From positions 42,419-106,418 of the forward strand of contig JAJDEH010000065.1 in NCBI GenBank assembly GCA_029259935.1: a stretch of 64,000 nucleotides of DNA, written 5' to 3'. This document shows positions 52,744 through 60,767 of this stretch, piece by piece. The stretch is from Planctomycetota bacterium (GTDB lineage: Bacteria > Planctomycetota > Planctomycetia > Pirellulales > Pirellulaceae). Position numbers and translations under genes: made by a program. Numbering within the stretch: position 1 is the stretch's first letter; each line of letters starts with the position of its first letter. The notes beneath the pieces are model-generated. The model saw only the letters and a list, made by a program, of their open reading frames with translations. It searched no databases and was not told the origin of the DNA.

Positions 52744-54281
52744 TACTTGACTGCCAGGTCCATGATTTGTTGTTGAGTCGCACTGGGCACATCGGTAATC
52801 TCGCCCGTGATGCGGCCTTCGTGCATGACCAGAATGCGGTCCGCCATGCCCAGCACCTCGGGCAATTCGCTGCTGATCATCAGAATCGCCTTGCCGCGCG
52901 CCACCAGCCGATTCATCAGCAGATAGATTTCATATTTGGCACCAACGTCGATTCCCCGCGTTGGCTCGTCGAAGATGATCATCTCCGCATTTCGCTCTAG
53001 CCATTTCGCCAGCACCACCTTTTGCTGGTTACCGCCGGACAAGGTCGCGGCCCGTTGATAGCGGCCCGCGATCTTGATTTGTAGCTGCTTGACATAGCCG
53101 TCGAAGGCCGACCTTTCAAGTTGCCGGCCAATGAATCCGAATCGCGAGAAGCGGGACAAGTTCGGCAGTGAAAAATTTTCCTGCAAGCTTTGGCTGAGCA
53201 CGAGCCCTTGGGATTTGCGATCTTCGGTCAGCAAACAGATGCCGGCCGCGATCGCATCGCGGGGAGAATTCACTCGCGGATTTTTGCCATCCAACTGAAT
53301 CATTCCCGAGTCACGACGATCGGCTCCGAAAATCAGGCGAGCCGTTTCCGTGCGGCCCGCACCGACCAATCCTGTCAAGGCGACGATCTCGCCCTGGCGA
53401 ACGTCAAACGACACATCGTTCACCGCATCGCCGCGTTTGAGATTTCGAACGACCAGTCGCGGCGGGCCGATCTTTGCCGCGCCGGTTTCCTCAGTTTGCT
53501 CGTCCTTGATCGAATGGTCCGGCAAGTCTCCCGTTCGCTTGGGAAATTCATCTTCCAGCTTCCGGCCGACCATCATTTCGATCATGCTGTCCCGCGTCAG
53601 CTCATCGATCGGCTTGGTGCCCACATGCTCGCCGTCGCGGAGTACCGTGACCCGGTCGGCGATGTCAAAAATTTCGCTCAACCGGTGGCTGATATAGATG
53701 ATGGCGAGATTTTGCGACTTGAGTTCACGAATGATGCGAAACAGTCCGTCAACTTCGCGTGGCGACAGGGCGGCACTCGGTTCGTCCATCACGATCACGC
53801 GGGCGTCGATGGCCAGCGCCTTGGCGATCTCGACCACTTGCTGCTGAGCCACCGTAAGATTGCGACAGAGTACGGCGGGATCGATTTTGGCTCCCACGCG
53901 TTTAAAGAGCTCCAACGATTTATCGTGTTCGCGTCGCCGGGGAATGAAACAAAAGCGAGAGGGCTCTTGGCCTAGGAAAATGTTCTCACGGGCCGACAGA
54001 TCGGGTACCAGATTGAACTCTTGATAAATGATGCTAATGCCGCACTTTTGGGCATCACCTGGCTCGCGAATCACGACCGCCTGTCCGTCGAGTTCAATGG
54101 ACCCCGAGTCCGGCGGATGAGCGCCACCGAGAATCTTGATCAACGTACTTTTGCCCGCGCCATTCTCGCCCAGCAGAGCCAGCACTTCGCCGGCCTTCAC
54201 CTCAAGGTCGACGCCACTGAGCGCGCGAACTCCGGGAAAGGACTTCGTGATACCGGTCATTCGCAACAGAGGAGCAGTCAT
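52743..54281 (-). CDS. Sugar ABC transporter ATP-binding protein (RbsA-type, two domains)
   Basis: A 512-residue tandem ABC ATPase of the ribose/galactose/xylose class. The first domain has Walker A GENGAGKSTLIKILGG (about 37-52) and Walker B VIVMDEPSAALS. The second has the degenerate GLVGAGRTETARLIFG and the signature LSGGNQQKVVLAKWL with IIFDEPTRGIDVGAKYEIY. It powers import in the cytoplasm with the adjacent permease. The ATG at 54281 lies 58 bases after the binding-protein gene; GGAG is 3 bases before... the ribosome binding site on this strand is unclear. Confidence 0.94.
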   Translation of the reverse strand: MTAPLLRMTGITKSFPGVRALSGVDLEVKAGEVLALLGENGAGKSTLIKILGGAHPPDSGSIELDGQAVVIREPGDAQKCGISIIYQEFNLVPDLSARENIFLGQEPSRFCFIPRRREHDKSLELFKRVGAKIDPAVLCRNLTVAQQQVVEIAKALAIDARVIVMDEPSAALSPREVDGLFRIIRELKSQNLAIIYISHRLSEIFDIADRVTVLRDGEHVGTKPIDELTRDSMIEMMVGRKLEDEFPKRTGDLPDHSIKDEQTEETGAAKIGPPRLVVRNLKRGDAVNDVSFDVRQGEIVALTGLVGAGRTETARLIFGADRRDSGMIQLDGKNPRVNSPRDAIAAGICLLTEDRKSQGLVLSQSLQENFSLPNLSRFSRFGFIGRQLERSAFDGYVKQLQIKIAGRYQRAATLSGGNQQKVVLAKWLERNAEMIIFDEPTRGIDVGAKYEIYLLMNRLVARGKAILMISSELPEVLGMADRILVMHEGRITGEITDVPSATQQQIMDLAVK

Positions 54282-54339
54282 GCACGACTCGCGGATCGCG
54301 TGGCGGGGGAAACTTTCGTGGTGCGACCGCTCAAGTTTA

Positions 54340-55293
54340 TCAGCTTGCTTCCTGTGTCAATTCTGGATCCTTTTCGGCGTCGGCCTGCTTGTAGATCTCC
54401 GTGGGAATCAACTGCATCGTTTCAAATTCTTCACCCGCCAGATACTTCATGATGTTGTCGACCGTGACTTCGCCCATCTTTTTGGGAAACTGAATCGGGT
54501 CGGCGTAGATCTTGCCATCCTTAATCGCTTGCTTGCCGTCCAACTGGCCGTCGAAGCCGATGATCTTAACTTGATCTTGCAGGCCGGCTTGCTTGAGGGC
54601 ATCCCAAGCTCCGATCGCCGACGGGTCATTGATTGCAAAGATTCCCGCCAAGTCCTTATGCGCTTGCAGCGCCGTGGACGTTGCCTTATAGCCCTCGTTC
54701 TTGTCGCCGCCACCATCCCGCTCGGCAACGATTTCAATGCGGCCTTCTTCACGGTCCTTATTGTGGGCGTCAATCACCTTCGTGAAACCCTGCACGCGTA
54801 GCACGCACGAGTGCGCCTGCTTGAAGTGCAGCACCAGCACGGCGCCGCCCGATTCGCCCAAAGCCTCGATCATGGCGTCGCCCGCCAGTTCTCCGCCTTG
54901 GAAGTTGTCCGTACCGATGTGGCCGGCGACTTTGGCTTCTTCCGCGACGCATTGCAGGTCATTAGTGAAGACGGGAATCCCCGCCTCGTTGGCCTTCTTA
55001 ATTGAGGGGCCGATCGCGATTCGGTCGACCGGGTTAATTACAATCGCAGTTACCTTTTGAGCGATAAAATTGTCGATTTGCTTGGACTGCGCGTTAACGC
55101 TACGGTCCGCGTCGGTAACGATCACTTCGTAACCGTGTTGCTTAGCCTCAGCCGTAATCGTATCGGCGATCAGCTTGAAAAACGGGTTCTTGAGCTGCAT
55201 CGCCGAATAGCCAATCTTCGGACCTCCCGAGTTTTCGGCGCAGCCCGCCAGCAGGCCGGCGGCCAGCAATATCGCAAGCGTCATCATTCGCAT
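54340..55293 (-). CDS. Sugar ABC transporter substrate-binding lipoprotein (RbsB-type)
   Basis: A 317-residue periplasmic binding protein. The ATG at 55293 (GGAG upstream) opens MRMMTLAILLAAGLLAGCAE, a lipoprotein signal with lipobox LAGC; the longer open frame before it is not protein-like. The Peripla_BP_4 fold follows: KIGYSAMQLKNPFFKLIADT, VTAIVINPVDRIAIGPSIKK, GIPVFTNDLQ, and GIFAINDPSAIGAWDALKQA. It delivers the ligand to the downstream RbsA/RbsC-type transporter. Ligand is unknown, though this family takes pentoses, hexoses or autoinducer-2. Confidence 0.92.
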   Translation of the reverse strand: MRMMTLAILLAAGLLAGCAENSGGPKIGYSAMQLKNPFFKLIADTITAEAKQHGYEVIVTDADRSVNAQSKQIDNFIAQKVTAIVINPVDRIAIGPSIKKANEAGIPVFTNDLQCVAEEAKVAGHIGTDNFQGGELAGDAMIEALGESGGAVLVLHFKQAHSCVLRVQGFTKVIDAHNKDREEGRIEIVAERDGGGDKNEGYKATSTALQAHKDLAGIFAINDPSAIGAWDALKQAGLQDQVKIIGFDGQLDGKQAIKDGKIYADPIQFPKKMGEVTVDNIMKYLAGEEFETMQLIPTEIYKQADAEKDPELTQEAS

Positions 55294-55366
55294 CGTGTTT
55301 CTCCAATACCTATTTCGCAAGCCGCTCGCGGGCGGGTCCATGATCGAGGAAGTTGACGTATCAATT

Positions 55367-56677
55367 TCAAAAGATGCCCGTGATGGGCTCACCGCCACGG
55401 GCAATCGTAAACGGACGCCCGGCGGGAGAATAGATTTCTTCGTCCAGCGGAATCCCCATCGCGTGGGCGATCGTGGCGTTGAAGTCTTGCACCGAAACCT
55501 GGTCGTCTTCGACGCCGAAACCAACCTCGTCCGATCTGCCCCAAGCGACTCCCCCCTTCGTACCGCCGCCCGCCAGCAGACTCGAAAAAGCGCCGGGATG
55601 ATGGTCGCGGCCCGCGTTCTTGTTGATCTTCGGTGTGCGGCCAAACTCGGTTGCCAACACGATCAGTGTCTCGTCCAACATGGTCTTCTTTTCCAGATCG
55701 TCAAGCAATGCGGAGATGGCCTGGTCGAGTTGATTGGCCTTCTGTGGAATCTCGGTGAAAATGTCTCGATGATTATCCCAGCCGCCCTGGTCGACTTCGA
55801 CGAAACGGATGCCGTTTTCGAGCAACCGGCGGGCCAACAAGCAGCCTTGGCCAAGCGAATGGCTGCCGTAGGCTTCGCGAACAGGCGCCTTCTCCTTGCG
55901 AATATCAAACGCCTCCAGGTCCTTGCTCTTGAGCAACCGAATCGCTTCGCGATAGAGGTCGGTGTAGCCTTTGACTTCGCTGTTCTGGTACTTCTCTCGA
56001 AAAGGCCTGTCGAATTGGAACGTCAGTTTCATTCGGTCGTGAAACTGCGAGTCGCCGAGGTACTTCGGCTCTTTGGTATTGCGGAGCCCCGTCGATGCGC
56101 TACCAATCGGAACTGGCGCGAATTGAGCATCCAGAAAGCCGGCGCTAGGATGTCCCGTACTGTTCCCGACCAGCACGCTGCCTGGCAATTCCTTGTTCAT
56201 GCGTCCCTGCACGCGTTGGACCCAAGCACCAAGACTGGGATGCCGCGTGCTGGCGATCTCCTTGTAGCTGGTGCGCATCAAGTAACGGCCCGGTTGGTGG
56301 GCTCCCGTTGCCGTACTCATCGAGCGGATGATATTCAGTTTCTTCATCCGCTTGGCAAGCCCCGGCAGGTGTTCGCTAATTGAAATGCCCGGCACCGACG
56401 TCTTGATGGATTTCGTTGGCCCTTGCTGTTCGACGCCCGGCTTGGGGTCGAATGTGTCGAGATGGCTCATCGCGCCATTCATGAACAAGTAAATAACTTG
56501 CTTAGCTTTGGGAGCCGAACCGGTCTGCTGAGCCGCCAGCGCGCCGGCCGCGGGCCACACGCTTACGCCCAGGAAAGCCTTGGCCGCGAACTGAATGAAT
56601 TCACGCCGGGAAGTGTCGTCCATTTTGTCGAGTTGATTCACGATCCTACTGCCTGCTAATTGCTGGGTAATTTGCAC
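55367..56677 (-). CDS. DUF1501 protein with Tat signal (third copy)
   Basis: A 436-residue DUF1501 protein. A twin-arginine signal (TSRREFIQFAAKAFLGVSVW) lies at about 22-41. Motifs: VIYLFMNGAMSHLDTFDPKP, GQGCLLARRLLENGIRFVEV, TLIVLATEFGRTPKINKNAG, RDHHPGAFSSLLAGGGTKGG. The GTG at 56677 is the longest start; ATG 56623 just before the signal is equally likely. It follows the DUF1549/DUF1553 gene by 58 bases, the standard family pair. Confidence 0.92.
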   Translation of the reverse strand: MQITQQLAGSRIVNQLDKMDDTSRREFIQFAAKAFLGVSVWPAAGALAAQQTGSAPKAKQVIYLFMNGAMSHLDTFDPKPGVEQQGPTKSIKTSVPGISISEHLPGLAKRMKKLNIIRSMSTATGAHQPGRYLMRTSYKEIASTRHPSLGAWVQRVQGRMNKELPGSVLVGNSTGHPSAGFLDAQFAPVPIGSASTGLRNTKEPKYLGDSQFHDRMKLTFQFDRPFREKYQNSEVKGYTDLYREAIRLLKSKDLEAFDIRKEKAPVREAYGSHSLGQGCLLARRLLENGIRFVEVDQGGWDNHRDIFTEIPQKANQLDQAISALLDDLEKKTMLDETLIVLATEFGRTPKINKNAGRDHHPGAFSSLLAGGGTKGGVAWGRSDEVGFGVEDDQVSVQDFNATIAHAMGIPLDEEIYSPAGRPFTIARGGEPITGIF

Positions 56678-56735
56678 GATTGGCGATACGTCGCCGCACG
56701 TTACTAATGGATTAGTCTGCTTATCGGTGAAGAAT

Positions 56736-58685
56736 CTATTGGATGAACAAGAACTCGCGCGTGTTAGCCAGCGCCCAAATCACATTACCAAAGCCCTCGC
56801 CCTCGCGGCCGATCTTGCGAAGCCGGGAGATTTCTCCGACGGAAATCAGGCGTTCTTCGACCGTCGGCCGCCGGCTGAGGATACTGAGGAAAATCATATC
56901 GACCTTTTCCTTTGTTCCATTGGCGTTGACGACGTTATCGAAAATCACCGATCCCTTCTCCAGCATCATGTGCGTGATGGGCCCGTTGAACATTGTAAGG
57001 ATCTGCGGAACCGTGCCCTGCGTCGACGCGCCGCTGATCAACTCGCGGTCGCCTTGTCCGAATTGACGCAAGAATTGGTAGGCCGGCCCGGGCTGCCGCA
57101 ACTCCGAGGCTCGCGCCAAAACATAGCCCTTGTAACCAACCTGTTGCTGAAGTTTTGCCGTGGGGTTGGCTCCAAACTGCTCGTCAAATTGCTTGGATTT
57201 TTCCAGCACTTGGCGGGCCGACGGCTTGGGGTCGAGGTTCGCGATTTGCGCCATGCCCTTGGTCGAGGGCCGACGAATGCTATCGGGATTATAGACCGTG
57301 AGCGTCAACAGCGAATCCCAAACTTGCTCGGCCGACATGCGGCGCAACTTGGGTCCCGGAAAGTGATATACCTGGCCCTCGGCGATATCTTCAGTACTGA
57401 CCTGCCGCTGATAGGTTCGCGTGTTGTAAAGAATCCGCAAGTACTCTTTGGTGTTGAAGTCGAGTTCTTTCAGTTCCGTCACCAGCAGTCCCATCAACGG
57501 CCGGTTTTCCGGGCGACTGTCGTCACGAATATCATCGACTGGTTCAATCAAGCCGGCACCCATGGCTCTTTTCCACAACCGGTTGGCGATGTTGCCGGTA
57601 AAGCGGGGATTGTCCGGCGCGGTGATCCATTGAGCAAACACCTTGCGCGGCGATGCGCCCGCTTTGAGCTTCGTTGTCTGACCAAAGATCGGTTCCGGCT
57701 TGACGACATCGCCCGGCTTGGCATCCTCGTAGGCGTAATCGTGAGGCAGCTTGAGTTTTAGATTCTTGTTTTCCCACACGTTGTAGCCGTTGGCACGCAC
57801 GATGCGGGCGAAGGTTCCGTTGCCTTTGTTTTTGCGATCGACCTTCTTCAGTTCCATGCGGAGCTTGTTCAAATTGATGCCGTACCGACGCGTCTTGACG
57901 CCATAGGAATAGGCGGCCAGCTCGTAGAACTGTCGCTGCTTCCACTTGTCAAAGGGATGATCGTGACATTGGGCACAGCCAATTTGAGTCCCCAGAAACA
58001 CGCGGACCGTGTTGTTCATCGCATCCAAGGGCATCCCGCCGTCGCGCATGGTGTAGCCCACCGCCGGGTTGTCCCAGATCTTGCCTTCGGCGGTCAGCAT
58101 TTCGAACACCCACTCGTCGTAGGGCCGATTGTCGGCCAGCGATTGCTTAATCCACTCGATGAACGGCTCGCCAATGACGTTGTTCTGAGGCCGATCTTTG
58201 ATCCGCATTATGTTCGCCCAATAGTTGTACATGTGGCTGACATAGCCGGGCGAATTCAGCAGTCGGTCAATCAGCTTGGCCCGCTTATCGGTCGCGTCGG
58301 AATCCAAGAACGCGACCGCCTGCTTGTGAGTCGGGATGGTGCCGGTGATATCCAAGTAGACGCGCCGCAAGAACTGCTCGTCGGTCGTCATCGGATTCGG
58401 CGCCATCTGCAGGAATTCAAGATGGGATTCAATGAGCTTGTCAATCTTGGCCGCGGTCGCTTCCACTTTCGGCCTCCGGGCGGGATCAACGGGAGCCACC
58501 TTGATCGCCGATCGGGCGTCCACGTTGGCGCGTTGGTTGGCCTTAATACCTTGGCTAACAACGCGTTTGGGCCGCGGCTTTTTCTTTTGGGCCAAGACGG
58601 CGGATTCGGTTGGACCCCACCAACCAAGATAGGTCAGCAGAGCAACAAGCAGCAATCCTCGACGATAGCGGGAGGTAGTATCCAT
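56736..58685 (-). CDS. Secreted DUF1549/DUF1553 protein without N-terminal cytochrome domain
   Basis: A 649-residue exported protein from the ATG at 58685 (GGAG at a spacing of 7). A signal (YRRGLLLVALLTYLGWWGPT) is followed by a basic linker. The DUF1549 core runs from about 80 (DEQFLRRVYLDITGTIPTHK) and includes CAQCHDHPFDKWKQRQFYEL near 243, one CxxCH. DUF1553 follows from about 345 (FAQWITAPDNPRFTGNIANR, LWKRAMGAGLIEPVDDIRDD) and ends FGNVIWALANTREFLFIQ. Unlike the two proteins at 6093 and 10756, it lacks the N-terminal PSCyt1 domain and any LamG domain. It pairs with the DUF1501 gene downstream. Confidence 0.92.
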   Translation of the reverse strand: MDTTSRYRRGLLLVALLTYLGWWGPTESAVLAQKKKPRPKRVVSQGIKANQRANVDARSAIKVAPVDPARRPKVEATAAKIDKLIESHLEFLQMAPNPMTTDEQFLRRVYLDITGTIPTHKQAVAFLDSDATDKRAKLIDRLLNSPGYVSHMYNYWANIMRIKDRPQNNVIGEPFIEWIKQSLADNRPYDEWVFEMLTAEGKIWDNPAVGYTMRDGGMPLDAMNNTVRVFLGTQIGCAQCHDHPFDKWKQRQFYELAAYSYGVKTRRYGINLNKLRMELKKVDRKNKGNGTFARIVRANGYNVWENKNLKLKLPHDYAYEDAKPGDVVKPEPIFGQTTKLKAGASPRKVFAQWITAPDNPRFTGNIANRLWKRAMGAGLIEPVDDIRDDSRPENRPLMGLLVTELKELDFNTKEYLRILYNTRTYQRQVSTEDIAEGQVYHFPGPKLRRMSAEQVWDSLLTLTVYNPDSIRRPSTKGMAQIANLDPKPSARQVLEKSKQFDEQFGANPTAKLQQQVGYKGYVLARASELRQPGPAYQFLRQFGQGDRELISGASTQGTVPQILTMFNGPITHMMLEKGSVIFDNVVNANGTKEKVDMIFLSILSRRPTVEERLISVGEISRLRKIGREGEGFGNVIWALANTREFLFIQ

Positions 58686-58936
58686 CAAAGACTCCAAATC
58701 GATCATTTCCATTGAGTGGAAACAGAACGTTTCCAACCAGCCCCATCATTTTAGCGAGAAGACGATCGTTTTGCAGCTACTTTTGGATCATTGCCAAGAA
58801 GTAGGCGACCCAACTCCTACCCCTGACCGACTCTTCTGCCCTTACGCCACCCGCCCAAAGGGGCGTCTCGGCCCTTCGCGACACCCGCCGACTTACTCCG
58901 TCTTAGGTATCGAAATGGCCGGGCCGAAGCTCTGTT

Positions 58937-59737
58937 TTACAGCACCGTTCCAAGCGCTTTTTCGATGGCGTCTTCGAGATCGCTAAGCAGCTTCGGAATG
59001 GGCTGGTGACGAAGCCGCGCCCGATTGTCGTGCCAGGCAACCCGGCCATCTCGACCTATCACGTACAATGTAGGCAGCATTTCATCCATGTAGTTCATCC
59101 CATCGATTCCGCTGCTGTCGCCATTACTATCGCCGTTGTCAAACGACTGAAGCATGCGGATCGTGTCAGGCGAAGCGCCGTAGCCATTCGGCCAGGGGAT
59201 TCGCATTTCTTCGACTCTGCTGATGGCAGCTTCTTGGGAGGCAAGCGTGAGACCAATAAATTGGACTCCTCGACTTTTAAACTCTTGGTGGATTTGAACC
59301 AAACCCGGCGTAGCGTCGCGAACGGGTCCTCACCACTCCGACCACAGATCCAGCACAACGACTTGCCCGCCTCGCCCAATGCCGACTGACGGTTCGCCAT
59401 TAATCCACCCTTTCACACGAAAGGGGAACAGGTAATCGCCGGCCATGATAGGCACGGGACGAGCTCCATCGGGCTCGTCCTGCCAAGGTGCCGGAGCGGC
59501 GATTTCGGCCACCTGGGAAATCGGCGGCAGGGGGCGCAATACGGGCATCAGATACAGCATGCCGTAGCAAAGGCCCAGCCCCGATGTAAAGCCCAAGACA
59601 CCAACGGTCGTCGAAGCGGAAAGGCCGTTTCCGCCAGGCGAGTACCTTCGATACAGCAGCCCCGCAACCACGACGAAAACACAAACGGCTAGGAAAACGA
59701 CATATCCCAACGTGCCATTAAACGGGTCGAAGTTCAT
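58937..59737 (-). CDS. Membrane-anchored redoxin with in-frame TGA at the active-site position
   Basis: Read through the TGA at 59330-59332 this is a 266-residue TlpA/AhpC-like redoxin. Two TM helices are at about 10-30 and 43-68. The thioredoxin fold starts near 100: VVVLDLWSEW, then TGA, then GPVRDATPGLVQIHQEFK, continuing in the same frame with GVQFIGLTLASQEA and LPTLYVIGRDGRVAWHDNRA. The normal motif is WCxPC; the TGA is codon 136, exactly at the first Cys, and the second Cys is Val. It may be selenocysteine (UGPV) or a nonsense mutation. A hairpin after the TGA (ACCCG/CGGGT with inner GCG/CGC) lacks the G usually found early in a bacterial SECIS loop. The cis-Pro stretch LPTLYV is intact. 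Confidence 0.7.
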
Positions 59738-60273
59738 GAGAGACTATTGGGGAAGCGCATCGCCAATCGGTCATTCCCTGCGGAAAAAAAGCATTTTTTC
59801 AGCAAATTTGTGACTCGAAAATCGGAGATGCTCTGATATACTTTTCTCAAGTCGACAGCGCGCGAAAAAATCGCGGCTGCAGACACTAGGCCGGCGAGAA
59901 GATTCGTTGTCGCGTGACTCTCGCTGGCCGCTTCTTTTCGGCGGGGCATTTGTTTGGGGGCGTGTCACTACATGTTGTTAGTCCCGTTAAAAGGTGTTGA
60001 GTTCAACAAACGTCTGGCTCTTTTTTGGTAGGACATCGATCGCCGGGGCTCGTCTCCCCTTCATAACGCGATGCCGTTTCAAACGTACACTTGTAGGTGT
60101 TGCAAGCACGCTCGCGGTCGATTTGCTCGACACGGTGAAAAACTTCAACGGCGTAAGGCTGGCAGTTGGTTCCGTTCGAATAGGTAGGCAAACAGTTTTT
60201 TACAATTGCCAAGCTATTCGCACAAGCATGGGACTTATTGTCAAGAAATTTTCATTTATTTCCGGACCGCGGA
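59738..60273. other. Gene-poor stretch between redoxin and blaI-like gene
   Basis: 536 bases with no secure gene. A 69-codon frame on the minus strand (60003-60212, TTG start, six Cys) is a weak candidate. A BlaI-operator-like TACACTTGTA is at 60086-60095. Two hairpins are visible: an A/T one at about 59782-59799 and TGTTGA/TCAACA at 59995-60008. The rest shows nothing. Confidence 0.45.
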
Positions 60274-60684
60274 TCACTTCTTCGACACCTTACCGCCGCC
60301 CTCTTGTTTGTCGTCTTCAATTTCATCGAGCATCTTTCTCAGTTGCTTGATCTCTGCTTCGCTAATATTTCGTTGATCAATCAGATGACAAAACAGGGGC
60401 ATCATCTCACCATCGAATAGCAACCCGAGGAAATCATTGATTGCCTCGCCGATGACTTGCTTGGGCCTAACATTCGCGCTGTAAATCTTCGTGCGACCAA
60501 GCCGGCGTGCTTTGAGATATCCCTTGGCTTCAAGACGGCGAATATAAGTTTGCACCGTGCTGTAATCGATGTCGCGTTTTTCCGACAAAGATTCATGCAC
60601 CGCGCCGACCGTCACGTCGCCAAGCTCCCAAATCGCACGAACTACCTCGGTTTCACCTTTTGATAACGAAGGACGCTGTGACAT
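60274..60684 (-). CDS. BlaI/MecI/CopY-family transcriptional repressor
   Basis: A 136-residue winged-helix repressor from the ATG at 60684; an earlier frame (60771) overlaps the promoter. SLSKGETEVVRAIWELGDVT and STVQTYIRRLEAKGYLKARR form the DNA-binding domain, and the C-terminal helices dimerise. The partner sensor-protease BlaR1 (M56) normally follows, but none is within the window. Its own promoter carries two dyads matching the family operator, so it probably represses itself. The regulon is unknown; a similar site lies upstream of the redoxin gene. Confidence 0.92.
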   Translation of the reverse strand: MSQRPSLSKGETEVVRAIWELGDVTVGAVHESLSEKRDIDYSTVQTYIRRLEAKGYLKARRLGRTKIYSANVRPKQVIGEAINDFLGLLFDGEMMPLFCHLIDQRNISEAEIKQLRKMLDEIEDDKQEGGGKVSKK

Positions 60685-60704
60685 TGTGTTTTGTTCCCCA
60701 AAAT

Positions 60705-60737
60705 GTACATATGTACTTATATCAGTACGATTGTACT
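60705..60737. promoter_or_regulatory. Two BlaI-type operator dyads
   Basis: GTACATATGTAC (perfect, 60705-60716) contains TACAnnTGTA, the BlaI-family half-site arrangement. AGTACGATTGTACT (60724-60737) is a second dyad. Their centres are 20 bases apart, two helix turns; one is in the promoter spacer, the other at its -10 edge. Confidence 0.75.
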
Positions 60738-60744
60738 TAGTCAA
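60716..60744 (-). promoter_or_regulatory. Promoter of the blaI-like gene
   Basis: On the minus strand, TTGACT (60739-60744), 17 bases, then TATAAG (60716-60721), near-consensus sigma-70. It lies 31 bases before the ATG and is overlapped by the two operator dyads. Confidence 0.8.
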
Positions 60745-60767
60745 GCGATTCTCGAAGATTTTGGACC

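Noticed and set aside
59290..59332. Hairpin just after the redoxin TGA as a SECIS element
   Set aside because: The stem is short with a bulge and the loop (ACGCTA on the coding strand) lacks the early G seen in bacterial SECIS loops; not called as a feature.
60003..60212. 69-codon Cys-rich frame on the minus strand
   Set aside because: TTG start, no ribosome binding site and no recognised family; mentioned in the gap entry only.
59994..60350. 118-codon open frame on the plus strand
   Set aside because: It runs antisense into the blaI-like gene, has no ribosome binding site and a composition unlike proteins.
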